Assembly (NCBI GenBank): GCA_947095585.1 | Contig: OX352765.1 | Span: 26,690,254 to 26,754,253, forward strand | Length of the DNA: 64,000 nucleotides | Direction: 5' to 3' | Source: Nephrocerus scutellatus | Lineage: Eukaryota; Arthropoda; Insecta; Diptera; Pipunculidae | In this document: positions 35,038 to 45,271 of the stretch, piece by piece | Numbering within the stretch: position 1 is the stretch's first letter | Layout of the letters: the number at the start of each line of letters is the position of its first letter | Made by a program: the position numbers and the translations under genes | Notes under the pieces: generated by a model | What the model was told of the DNA's origin: nothing | Database searches by the model: none | Seen by the model: the letters and a program-made list of their open reading frames with translations, nothing else

Positions 35038-36910
35038 ATAAAGTATGATGTATTCAACAGTTTCAAGGTTTTTTTCTTTCATAAGTTAAATAAATAACCA
35101 CTTAGAAAATAATTATATAATAATATTATTTCCCTGTATACAAGTTGTATATACAAGTTCATATAACCTTTATATTCATTATTCCTGAGCCTAAGTTTAT
35201 GCCATGATTTTTTGTAATTTATTAATTCTAACATTAATGAATATTCTTATACCAGTATATAAGTGCGATAAAAGATTTCTATTTACATTTTCCTAACAAT
35301 ATTTTTGTTTCATACCGCTAATGACTCCTGTACACCTGTGATGATAATCACTTTTCTCACTTCATTACCAGACAGGATAATCATTATAATTAATTGCCAC
35401 TTATTTTAATCGATGCGTACAGCAATATTATTGGTAATAATTGTAAACTGATATATGTAATATATGCGTAACAAATGTGATCCACTTATCAAATAATTAC
35501 TGTGTGCTTAGATATGCGTGACAGTGTGTTTATGTATTAATTAATTTTACGGCTATCTATAATCAACCGAGTGTATTGAACCGACCTGAGCACGTCCGGA
35601 ATTGCAAAGCAATTTATAATACAATGAATTTGTATAATGATAATTAAACTAAATTCTAAAAAAAAACTTCAACCGCTGCAACTGCATTTTTTCTTCACCT
35701 TTAAAATATATACACGTCGCTTTTAATATCACTATGTCCTTGCAAAATTAGAGTGCATTGTGAATTGCCATTCGGGTACATTACTCAAAATAAATGCTCC
35801 TTAACAGAAACTATTAACTTTTTTATTACACCAGCTGTGCGTACTCGTAGTAGTCATGCACTTTATGCAGCAATTAAAAATTCTAAATGACTTCGAAGCA
35901 TCTACCTCAGCAACTCCTCAGCACACAGAGTGTATGTCACGAAACGGATCGTTGCTCTTTTAATTTTTCGTGTATTCGTCTTTATAGTGTCATAGAATAT
36001 GTGCAGTGAAAGCGCATTTAATGTATTTATTCTATCATTGAGGAAACTACGTTTGTCATTTAATACTTGTATGTACTCGTTTAGTATTAATGTCCTCACA
36101 TATTCTCTATGAGTACTACATGCAGAGCAGTACTTCAATACTGCAATTCTACCACCACTCTGTGAATCCATCCAACACCTTCATCTGATGAACAATAGTT
36201 CTCGCACATCCAATTATTCCACCACATTCTCAGAGAAATTTAGCAAACACATCCATAAAAGGATGTATAAACTGCACTCAAAAACAACATTATCAGAAAT
36301 ATTAGAAGCCCGTTGCTCGGATATACGAGTTGGCTAGGCCTGTTGGAAACTATGGCCAAGGTGGGCTTGAGGAGTCATAAACGTTTTGAAAACTTCTCCA
36401 CACTCACTAACACTTTCTTTACCACGCTTTCTATTTGGAAATAAATCCTGATAGCCGTCAAAATAAAAAAATAAATACTCCTTTGTATGCAATATTTAAA
36501 GATCCTTGCAAATTTTATGTTCACATTTTGCGCTACATTGTCTCGCTACATCTGAGTTGGCGATGTTGTGTATTATTACTTGAGTCTATTAAATTGTTAA
36601 ATTTATGGACAAATGTTCGTCATCAAGAGGATGATATTACGTAAAGTTAGGTTGCTAAATGATAAGCTTTAAATCACGAACACTCGATGTTGTAGTGCCT
36701 CGTGCTTACCTGACAGGCCGCCATAAAATTCTATTTGAAAGAACTGAGCCAACGACTATTTTTTATCATTTTAAATTATAGTTATTTTTTTTCAAATAAG
36801 CGAGAAAAAAAAACATTGTTTATTATATATCTCTCTTCTAATATATAAAAATCTCGTGTCACGTTGTTTGTGGTCGCACTCATCCAAAACGGCTCTACCG
36901 AATTTTATGA
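35038..36910. other. No recognised content
   Basis: Strongly AT-rich DNA without supported genes. Open frames up to 89 codons lack family features. Confidence 0.4.
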
Positions 36911-36945
36911 ATTTTTAAATTCTCTATATTAACTTCACTTGCCCG

Positions 36946-36982
<37 letters not shown>

Positions 36983-37010
36983 ATATAAAATTTTATTATT
37001 TTATTATTTT
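36911..37010 (+). repeat. Helentron-like head with (CTGG) tract
   Basis: The canonical head TTTTTAAATTCTCTATATTA is followed by ACTTCACTTGCCCGTGG, then about seven further CTGG units. It collapses directly into a TTTTATTA repeat. Only the 5' portion is present. Confidence 0.7.
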
Positions 37011-37549
37011 ATTATAAATTCTCTTTAGTGTAATATGTCTACCTCGTGTTATTTTCAATAACCCCAATCATGCCAACTTTAGCACGTTAAACAATTAAGG
37101 CCGCGTTTCCACTACGTCTTACAGTCATAACAGTTCGGTGTTTTTCGACTTAATGAAAAATTGCACGACTACAATATAATGTCCGAGCTATTGCGCAAAG
37201 TCATCAAAAATTGTGTTCATCGAATACGCTCGTAAGCACAAAGTCGAGGAGGATATTTAAATGATGTGCTATTCAAAACTGTGCTTTAAAATAATATTAA
37301 AAGGTTGGAAGTATTTGAAATAGTTTTTCTTAGTTCATTAATCTTATTCTTATTATACTTTCGAATAAGTAGTTAAGATTGGAAAGTAAACATCATACCA
37401 TATACCTTACCAATACCCTAAGGTGTATTTTAACAGAGACTATAATAGTTTCACATGGCATATACAAAATAATGATTCGCTCGATAGTATCCCATTGGCT
37501 TGTAATAATGTATTTTACCTGAGTTGAATATAGGTCTTAATACATAGTA
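37011..37549. other. No recognised content
   Basis: AT-rich DNA following the truncated head. No coding or repeat signal. Confidence 0.4.
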
Positions 37550-38007
37550 TTTTTACGATATTTAGGCTTTCGAGTTCGTTAAAGATTTTGTAAATAAAAT
37601 ACAGATTATTAATTTACAAATAACAACTTTAATAAACAAACAGTACAAAACAGTGATACCTTTAAATCTACACAAAAAAACTTATCACAACAACACTTGT
37701 ACTTCACTATAATTGCCTTAGGTGTTAGCTTTATCTCTTTGCAAGAACTTTTGCAAGTTGACTGGTTGAATTCTAAACAATGAACTAAAGTACTTCGGCC
37801 AAACGCCTCTATTTGTTCCCATTGAAAAGTTTTCAGAAACTTCTAATCTTATAGACAGAAAATTGTGGCAACTTCCCTTATTAACAACTAACCATACCTT
37901 ATATGTAATGAGTCATCTTCTAAAAATAAACTACAGGGTGCAATCATGTACTTACACAAGAACCGGTCAAACCATATAAATCGGTTTGACTACTATTTTG
38001 ACCAGTA
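37550..38007 (-). mobile_element. Gypsy-type LTR, truncated
   Basis: Closely parallels 24593-25060: the ATATTTAGGCTTTCGAGTTC lead, the CAACAACACTTGTACTTCAC block, the TTTGCAAGAACTTTTGCAAG region, ATGTAATGAGTCATCTTC and CATGTACTTACACAAGAACC. The far end is lost at 38007, where RTE sequence starts. The near end has lost the exact TGTTACG. It is therefore older or more damaged than the 24.6-kb copy. Confidence 0.75.
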
Positions 38008-40030
38008 CATCGCGGTAACGCTCGTGGATATCATCATTATAGAGTCTCCGGAATTGTCCTTCCTCACATACGGGGCCAACAATTCTCTGTTAGACTTTTT
38101 TTTTTCTTTTTATTTTATTCAAGGGGCCAATGTTGGATCTTCTACTCGCAGACGTGGCCACCATATACTTTTTATTACTCTAATTTATGTGCAGCCCCAG
38201 ATTTCGTGCCGCCCGCTCGATCTGGATAAAAGCTTCCTGCACATCTCTTTTCCCCGCGGGGGTTCCAATTGCGTCTTAACCTATTCATGTTTGAGGTGCT
38301 GGGATTTACCACGGAATATAAAAAAGGGCCGCGGGTACTTAGAGTATGCCTTTTTATGGGCAATGTCTTCGTATTTTGCGACCCGAAGTGGGCTACTGGT
38401 ACTTAGAATAACCGTAGGGGCGAATCTTTAGTGGTTCATTTCGTACACTACAGGTCTGTGAGTGGGAAAAGTTTATATTCCAAACGACCTAGGAAGCACA
38501 GTATCCTAGTGACAAATGATAGGGTTCAAAGCTCCGAACGATGTGCTGCCAAGGCTGTAGCGTACCAACGCCCAGGCACTCATACTGAACGAACTGAGTC
38601 CCTTGATGTCAGATCTCACCAAGGTCGCGTTGGTACCGCGGGAGTTGTTCGTGCTCACAGACAATAAGGTCGACCGTAAGGTTGACCGGTCTGAGGACAA
38701 CTGTGGTTGAGGACCCAGCTCGTTCTGGGGATGCAACGCGTGGACTTACGGTTTAATCTCGAGGAGAGGACCGCTAAATGGGAATAGTTCATGAGCATGC
38801 TTAATGGCGAATGCTCATAGCTTTGCTTTCTACCAATGATATCGATGTCGTCTGCGTAAGCCAGTATCTGAACGGATTTCGAGAGGATTGTTATTCTCGC
38901 CGTTACGTCAAAGTCTCTGATCACTTCCTTCAACACCAGGCTGAAGAGGACGCAGGCCAGCCCATCCCCTTGTCGGAGTCCGTTATAGATGTTGAATGGA
39001 CTTGATAGTGATCCGGATATTTTAACATATTCTCCCATCGCTTTATAAAGTTCTACTCTGGCTATGCTATCATAGGCGGCTTAAAAGTTTATAAAAAGAT
39101 GGTGTAGTAAGTTTTGAAACTCTAGAAATTTTTCCATCATCTGCCTAAGTGTGTAAATCTGATCAGTGGTTGATTTGCCACGGATGAAGCCACACTGGTA
39201 TGGACCAATGATGACATTAGCGTATGGGGCTATCCAGTCTTGAAGGATAGAAAAAATCTTATACGCGATACTCAACAACGTTATACCACGATAATTGCTG
39301 CATGTTGTGATATCTTCTTTCTTATGTATGGGGCACAGGATACCTCTTCGCCAGACTTCTGGCATCGCTTCTTCCTCCAATACGTGCACTATTAGTTCAT
39401 AGTGTATTGCGGGACCTCCTATTTTAATCAGCTCCGCTGGGATACCATCTGATCCCGGAGCCTTATTATTTTCGAGCCGATTTATCTCTCTGCTAACTTC
39501 GCCCTCTATACTGCTCTAGTTCACGGACGAGATAATTCTCCCAGGCTGTTTTCTTTTGCCGGTGAACTGTTTTTTCATATCTTCTGGGTTTCATTCTTTT
39601 GCTGACTAGAAACCCCACCCCGAGCACATGATGTCTTGCATGACAGCTGTAATATATGTCATATTCTTATTTTTGTAAGACACCATTCCCCGTCCATCGC
39701 ATCTCCTGAATTGCTGTTATGTCGGCCTTATATTTGGACAAGGTATCGGCTAGCTGCTGTGCAGCTCAAGCTCTATACAGTGAGCTTACGTTCCATGAGA
39801 AAATTCTTAAATCGTTTAGCCGTTTTCGTTGCCGTGGTCGTCGTTCATCAGTGTATCCCAGGCTGATTTGGGGTTCCTTAATAAGGTTTTTTACGGGGAG
39901 GTTGGCCCGATCATTTCGCTTTTCTTGTAAGTAAAATTACCAGCGGCCACCAGTCAGAGATAGTTACGGCCACATGCATTTCTGAAGCATTCTGTGTTAT
40001 TCGCCCGACTCTGCTGATGGCTGACCACCA
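38008..40030 (-). mobile_element. RTE-type LINE with inserts and deletions
   Basis: On the minus strand the 5' part encodes the endonuclease N-terminus: an RIFSWNVSSLY-like start, KADITAIQEMRWTG with the catalytic Glu (about 39690-39735), and VSKRM at about 39600. The rest of the endonuclease is deleted. RT follows with GILCPIHKKEDITTCSNYRG (about 39280-39340), IIGPYQCGFIRGKSTTDQI (about 39165-39220), a frameshift, YNGLRQGDGLACVLF (about 38930-38975) and ILAYADDIDI (about 38840-38870) with intact Asp pair. A foreign block of about 570 bp separates this from the 3' coding end at 38008-38250. Motif A is disrupted by a stop near 39085. Dead copy. Confidence 0.82.
38250..38819. mobile_element. 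GC-richer insert inside the RTE element, unknown origin
   Basis: RTE sequence is continuous on either side (AGCTTCCTGCACATCTCTT left, CTTTGCTTTCTACCAATG right) when compared with the 47.7-kb copy, where the two sides are adjacent. The inserted block is visibly richer in G and C than its surroundings. Its left margin holds CCCCGCGGGG, and its right margin an ATGAGCAT...ATGCTCAT hairpin (8-bp stem, 12-nt loop, 38791-38818). No protein motif was recognised. It could be a small transposon or a captured genomic fragment. Confidence 0.6.
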
Positions 40031-40059
40031 CTTTTCGTAACAGTATAATAAGATCTCGT

Positions 40060-40362
40060 GGGCGCCGTGGCTCGGTGGAAATGCGCACGGCTGCTGAGCA
40101 GGAGGTTCGTGGTTCGAATCCCAGTAATACCAAAAGTATTTTTTACGGTGTCCCACCTCTCGCGAATGGGTACAAACGTTCCGATAGTAATAACTTGTCA
40201 CGGAAAGATTCTCAATTCGCCGTTCGGATCCAGCCTTAAATTGTAAGTTCCTTCCATTTGTGTCCAAAAATATAAACGCGCAACACAAATGGTTGTGAGA
40301 AGCTAGGCCTTGGACCGCAATGGTCTGTCGCACCAAATATTATTATTCTTATTATAATAAAA
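40060..40362 (+). mobile_element. tRNA-derived SINE (family S1), near-complete copy
   Basis: It starts GGGCGCCGTGGCTCGGTGG (A box with one change) and keeps the perfect B box GGTTCGAATCC (about 40110). The body matches the 11.2-kb copy, and it ends in an ATT-rich tail. Flanks AGATCTCGT and AAATCTCTG suggest an imperfect target duplication. The tail from 40278 on is included in the tandem duplication that carries Kazal genes B and C. Confidence 0.82.
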
Positions 40363-40476
40363 TCTCTGTAACTTCAAATTTTCTTTATCACCAAAATAAT
40401 GATGCTAACTTTATTTATTCTTTTTACAATTCGCAAAAAAATGCCACCGAAGTGTTTAAGTTTTTCACGTTTTATT

Positions 40477-40902
40477 TCAATATCCACTGAATTCAGTGCT
40501 GTTTGTACAATAGCTAAACAGATTTGTTCCATTTAGTGCAGTTTCACACTGATACTTATCGACATTTGTGTACACTAAAGAATACAAATAGAGAAAAAAG
40601 GGTTAAATAAGAAAGCGAAAGAAAGTTAATGTGAATACAAACGTACTTCCACCACGCTGGCAATTGTAACGAATCATTTCGCAGCCAGTGTTAAAGTTGT
40701 ACAAACAAATTCCGTCAAATCCACAAATAGGACTCCTTTTTGGCGGACAAGATGATGGACAATAAGCGGCCGTCGATGAGGTAAGAACTAACATATTTGG
40801 AAAGCCCAACTAGACCGTTTAATAATTTCTTTAAACAATTTTAAAATAATTTAACTTACCAGCTACCATAAGGCCAACAAAAAAAACAACATTTACTTTC
40901 AT
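40477..40902 (-). CDS. Kazal/vasotab-like secreted protein, gene B
   Basis: Three exons, 40902-40860, 40787-40647 and 40574-40477, with two 72-bp GT-AG introns in phase 1, give 93 residues. The start MKVNVVFFVGLMVA is a signal peptide; cleavage is likely near STAAY. The domain shows YCPSSCPP, SPICGFDGIC, FNTGCEMIRYNC (the NxCE-type Kazal centre) and QRGG, then YQCETA and FSYC from exon 3. Eight cysteines fit a Kazal fold with one extra disulfide (GIC to the last Cys is my guess). Probable role: secreted serine-protease inhibitor or vasotab-like peptide. AATAAA begins right after the stop codon (40476-40471). It is one half of a tandem pair with gene C. Confidence 0.88.
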
Positions 40903-40982
40903 TTTATTATTTGAATTTTTCACAACTGATCGTAGTTAAAAGTGAGCGTAAGTCTGTATTAAAATTAATGGGAAACATTGCG

Positions 40983-40990
40983 CTTTTATA
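40983..40990 (-). promoter_or_regulatory. TATA box of Kazal gene B
   Basis: TATAAAAG on the minus strand, 81 bp upstream of the start codon. It is conserved in genes C and D at the same relative place, each followed by an AAGCCC/AAGCGC/AAGCTG-type context. An arthropod initiator-like TCAGTT lies at about 40930. Confidence 0.7.
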
Positions 40991-41344
40991 CAAACCCAAC
41001 TCCGAGAATGTTTCTATTGCTACATAAATATTTCTATTTGCTAGATAGACTGAGATCGTGCTTATCAGGAAGATTTATAAGCGTGTCGCAACTTATTAGT
41101 GCAATCAAAATACTCGTGGTTTGTATAACGGGTGACGGGAAAAAATTACTCCGCACTGTATTTACGATTTTTACCTTATCTTATGTAAATACAGGAAATG
41201 GGTTTGCTAAAAACGTTGAAAACAACTACAGAGCCGATAGACTTACCGAAATTCAGCTTTTAAAACTACACAGATACACAGGTAAAAATGAATACAGATT
41301 AGAAAACTTGCGTGTTTTTTTTAGATTATTATTTTTTCCTTAGG

Positions 41345-41500
41345 TTATGACTCACTTGCGCAGAACAGTTGAGGACGAGTCACGACGATTGGGAAAGAGT
41401 TGGAGAGAGCTGAAGCTCATTGCCAGGAACCGCACGCGATGGCGCGTAGTAGAGGCCCTAGGACCCACAAGGGGATATAGGACATAAGTAAGTAGGTACG
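41345..41500 (+). mobile_element. LINE family N, C-terminal scrap
   Basis: Encodes an RRTVEDESRRLGKSW-like phrase and ARNRTRWR with VVEALGP, matching the C-terminal end of the family at about 21580-21640. It lies within the first tandem-duplication unit, upstream of Kazal gene B. Confidence 0.7.
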
Positions 41501-41722
41501 CTGTGCCTATCATTATAAGAGCGCAACACAAATGGTTGTGAGAAGCTAGGCCTTGGACCGCAATGGTCATTCGCACCAAATATTATTATTCTTATTATAA
41601 TAAAATCTCTGTAACTTCAAATTTTCTTTATCACCAAAATAATGATGCTAACTTTATTTATTCTTTTTACAAATTCGCAAAAAAAAATGCCACCGAAGTG
41701 TTTAAGTTTTTCACGTTTTATT

Positions 41723-42148
41723 TCAATATCCACTGAATTCAGTGCTGTTTGTACAATAGCTAAACAGATTTGTTCCATTTAGTGCAGTTTCACACTGATA
41801 CTTATCGACATTTGTGTACACTAAAGAATACAAATAGAGAAAAAAGGGTTAAATAAGAAAGCGAAAGAAAGTTAATGTGAATACAAACGTACTTCCACCA
41901 CGCTGGCAATTGTAACGAATCATTTCGCAGCCAGTGTTAAAGTTGAACAAACAAACTCCGTCAAATCCACAAATGGGGCTCCTTTTTGGCGGACAAGATG
42001 CTGGACAATAAGCGGCCGTCGATGAGGTAAGAACTAACATATTTGGAAAGCCCAACTAGACCGTTTAATAATTTCTTTAAGCAATTTTAAAATAATTTAA
42101 CTTACCAGCTACCATAAGGCCAACAAAAAAAACAACATTTACTTTCAT
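41723..42148 (-). CDS. Kazal/vasotab-like secreted protein, gene C
   Basis: Exons 42148-42106, 42033-41893 and 41820-41723 keep gene B's exon sizes, intron sizes and phases, giving 93 residues. Exons 1 and 3 are identical to gene B at nucleotide level. Exon 2 differs at five bases. Three change residues (ASCPP for SSCPP, GVC for GIC, LFNF for LYNF) and two are silent. Signal peptide, CGFDG phrase and all eight cysteines are intact, so it should be functional. It is the younger-looking tandem partner of gene B, with its own TATA box. Predicted role as for gene B: secreted Kazal-type inhibitor or vasotab-like peptide. Confidence 0.88.
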
Positions 42149-42228
42149 TTTATTATTTGAATTTTTCACAACTGATCGTAGTTAAAAGTGAGCGTAAGTC
42201 TGAATCACAATTAATGGGAAACATTGGG

Positions 42229-42236
42229 CTTTTATA
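42229..42236 (-). promoter_or_regulatory. TATA box of Kazal gene C
   Basis: TATAAAAG on the minus strand, 81 bp upstream of the start codon, as in gene B. The segment between TATA and start differs from gene B at several bases (for example GAATCACAATTAATGG here versus GTATTAAAATTAATGG). Confidence 0.7.
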
Positions 42237-42591
42237 CAAACCAAACACCGAGAATGTTTCTATTGCTACATAAATATTTCTATTTGCTAGATAGACTGAT
42301 CTCGTGCTTATCAGGAAGATTTATAAGCGTGTTGCAACTTATTAGTGCAATCAAAATACTCGTGGTTTGTATAACGGGTGACGGAAAAAAATTACTCCGC
42401 ACTGTATTTACGATTTTTACCTTATCTTATGTAAATTCACGAAATGTGATTACTAAAAACGTTGAAAACCATAACCGAGCCGATAGATTTACCTAAATTC
42501 AGCTTTTAAAACTACACAGATACACAGGTAAAAATGAATAAAGATTAGAAAACTTGCGTTTTTTTTAGATTATTATTTTTTCTTTAGGTTA

Positions 42592-42745
42592 TGACTCACT
42601 TGCGCAGAACAGTTGAGGACGAGTCACGACGATTGGGAAAGAGTTGGAGAGAGCTGAAGCTCATTGCCAGGAACCGCACGCGATGGCGCGTAGGCGTGGT
42701 AGAGGCCTTAGGACCCACAAGGGGATATAGGACATAAGTAAGTAA
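42592..42745 (+). mobile_element. LINE family N, C-terminal scrap (duplicate)
   Basis: Second copy of 41345-41500 within tandem-duplication unit 2. It has an extra GGCGTG insertion before TAGAGGCC relative to the first. Confidence 0.7.
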
Positions 42746-42839
42746 GTACGCTGTGCCTATCATTATAAGAGCGCAAATTCCTCAGAGAAAACACTCAACA
42801 AAGCAGTATAAAAGTTATTCCATAATGTTTCAGCTAACA

Positions 42840-44370
42840 GAAAGGAATTTTAAATCCTCATACGTTCGATGGCGAGACAGCATTCGAAAACTTCAATCGA
42901 GATAAACAGTTGAAGCTTCATTTGAGGACAACAGCAAGATGAAAAACGATGAATCAAGTATTGGCAATTGGCATCGGCTTTGGAGTAAGAAGCAGCTAAA
43001 GCCAGTGTGACTTCGGAATTTGTTAGGCTACGCAAGTTGGAAACGGAGGACGTCGCACAAATAAAAACTTCGATTGGAGAGGGATCCAAAAATCAACCAC
43101 TGATCGTTTTCAAAAAGACAGAAGAGGCAGATTCGATTCTTCATAAAGGTGTTTTGAATGTCGAAAACCGGGTAATTTTATTCGGGATTGTAAGGAACAA
43201 AGCACAAGAAATATGATGAGACAGCCTGTGAGTGGCGTCAATAATCAGGAAAGATTACGGCGGAGAGATGCACAACATTTGAAAAAGGTGAAGCAATCTT
43301 CTTGTACCAGCTTTGCAGGGCAAAGGCTGAAAAAGAGAAGGGAATACCCCAGAGTCATAATACGCGGTACAAGGGATTGCAACAGTCTGGTGTTAATGGC
43401 GTATTGGAGAGAATACCTTGCGATTTTATTCTAGACACAGGAGCTTTCAGATAAATCGTGAGTCCTTAAATGTTGTCTGGAGAGCAAGTAAAGATAGTGC
43501 ATCACTACAAGTTGAGGACAGCTACAGGAGAAGCTACAGCAGTCAAAGTGAACGTTTCCTTGCAGTCGAATTTAGAGGATTCAGGTTTCGACATCGGTTT
43601 ATTGTTGCCCATGTGGAAGATGAATGCATATTGGGTCTGGATTTTATTATGGCGCACCAGAAGTCACTTGATTTGAGGAAGCAAGTTCTAAGATGACATT
43701 ATGTAGATGTTCCTATCAAAATTACTGGCAATCACAATGACGGATCATTCAGAAAATTTTGTGTCCCCGAGAACAAACACAGAAGAAGACCGGAAAACCA
43801 GAAATGCTCAGTTGTTTCACAAATTACGGTCCAGCAGGTGAAAGACGAGAGAGCAGCTAAGGGAAAAACAAGAGCCAGATGAATCAATTGCTCCAATATT
43901 TCAATGGATAAAGTAAGGAGGACCACCACAGTGGCGTGTGGCAATCACAATGACGGGTCATTCAAAAAATTTGTTGAGGTATTGGGAATCTCCCGATGGT
44001 TGGCGTACCAAATCACAGGTAGTGTTACCAACGAATTTGGTGAACAAAGTTCTTTATGAATCACACAGTGAAACATCAGGACAACATTGGGCATTAGATG
44101 AAGTATGAAATCGATTCTCTTGTGTCGACGGTATATTTATTTGTATATTTGGTATATTTGGTATAACACGGAATCACCTGCGTGCGAACTATGAAAAATT
44201 TTTGGAAGGAGATTTCATTTGGTTTAAACCCAAGACAAGACAAGGAAAATCACAGAAACTACAGCAAAGTAGGTAAGAGGAACAACAACGTAGTTTATCG
44301 GATTCAACAAAACCCAAGCTACAACATCAGAAGGAGTGCTGAATCTGTTCGGGACGAACAGAATTATGGT
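42840..44370 (+). mobile_element. Gypsy-type retrotransposon gag-pro-int remnant
   Basis: Gag: an EFVRLRKLETEDVAQIKTS stretch and a CCHC-like knuckle at 43150-43191 reading CFECRKPGNFIRDC, with Asn in place of the zinc-binding His. Protease: FILDTGAF at about 43420-43445 (catalytic DTG), followed by a TGA/TAA break and ILGLDFIMAHQ near 43630-43660. The RT and RNase H domains are missing entirely. Integrase: an LPTNLVNKVLYESHSET zinc-finger edge (about 44015-44070), EGDFIWFKPKTRQGKSQKL (about 44205-44265) and VVYRIQQNP (about 44290-44320) from the C-terminal domain. The order matches Gypsy/mdg-type elements. Deleted and frameshifted, it is a dead copy. Confidence 0.78.
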
Positions 44371-44664
44371 GGGGATAATGTTACGAAAAGTAACAAGTGG
44401 GCTTTTCTGGTACTGATGTTGTCAAAAACGTAGTCAAACCGTTTTGTCCGGTAGTATGAATATGGATAGTTGTAAATAAGGGAAGGTGCCACGATGTTCT
44501 GGTATTTTCTCGATATTTCTGTCTATAAGATTGGAAGTTTGTGGCAACTTTTCAATGAGTATAAATAGTACGGCCTTTTGAACCGTGCATGAACAACTTG
44601 TATGATCTTGGGGCGGTAATAAACTTCTCAAATTCTTAAAATATCTATACGTATCGAAACGTAG
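44371..44664 (+). mobile_element. 3' LTR of the Gypsy remnant, shortened
   Basis: Starts TGTTACGAAAAG and shares TTTGTCCGGTA, the TTTCTGTCTATAAGATTGG region, GTATAAATAGTACGGCC (TATA box) and an AATAAACTTCTC signal with the solo LTR at 24593. About 170 bp of the central part is absent. It lies directly downstream of the integrase remnant, as a 3' LTR should. Confidence 0.7.
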
Positions 44665-45271
44665 TAGGTAGGTAATTTTAACTTTTGTGTACTTGATCAC
44701 AAAATTCGATCCATCCTAGTGTATGATAGATAAAATGTGCTACAAATTTCTGATATCGATGATCAGCTTGAAGTATTGCTGGTTATTCTTCCAAAACCTT
44801 CCAACGATAATCCGATATGGTTTCTCAGGAAAAAGTAATAAGAAAATTATAATATTTTTCATAAATAGACCTACTACAATTATGTCAACTCTTTGTTACC
44901 AATGCTCATACTGAGGTTCATTAAATTGGGTGTGGGAAAAAGTTTCTTCGCATATTTCAGAAAAGGCAAGCGGTAACACAAAAGAATTATTCTATTTTAA
45001 AATTAATCAGCTTAGCCAACGATAGGCTGTAACAAAGACGGGCGAACATGCGTTAAAAATTATAATTTCTTATAATCAGTGATTTAAAATGAATGCAATG
45101 TTCATTGCTATTCCAATTGACTGATAATTGAGTAGTGCCGAAACCTTAGTAGAATGTAGGCCTTGGATACAGTGTGTAATAAATCTATGTGACTTTCTTT
45201 ATTTTCTTTTCTTCGTTTCACAAAATCGCTAAAAATTCAAACTGGAAGTTTCAGTTTTTTACTTATAATTT
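44665..45271. other. No recognised content
   Basis: AT-rich interval containing the 3' flank of Kazal gene D, with an AATAAAG signal (minus) near 45195. A phrase GTAGGCCTTGGATACAGTG near 45156 resembles the S1 SINE tail but is too short to call. Confidence 0.4.

Larger units (their letters stand above)
40278..42770. repeat. Tandem duplication carrying Kazal genes B and C
   Basis: Unit 1 is 40278-41520 (1243 bp) and unit 2 is 41521-42770 (1250 bp). Each holds, in order, the 3' part of an S1 SINE tail, a Kazal gene on the minus strand, its promoter, and a LINE family N C-terminal scrap. The junction and the right end both read GCGCAA, so the breakpoints share a 6-bp microhomology between the SINE tail (GCGCAACAC) and the sequence after the LINE scrap (GCGCAAATT). 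Divergence between units is a few percent and uneven. Confidence 0.92.

Noticed and set aside
36950..36982. CRISPR-like short repeats (CTGG run)
   Set aside because: Simple 4-bp microsatellite in a dispersed repeat head; no spacers.
37946..38431. 161-codon plus-strand open frame
   Set aside because: It runs through an LTR end, antisense RTE sequence and the foreign insert, so it is a chance frame over three unrelated pieces.
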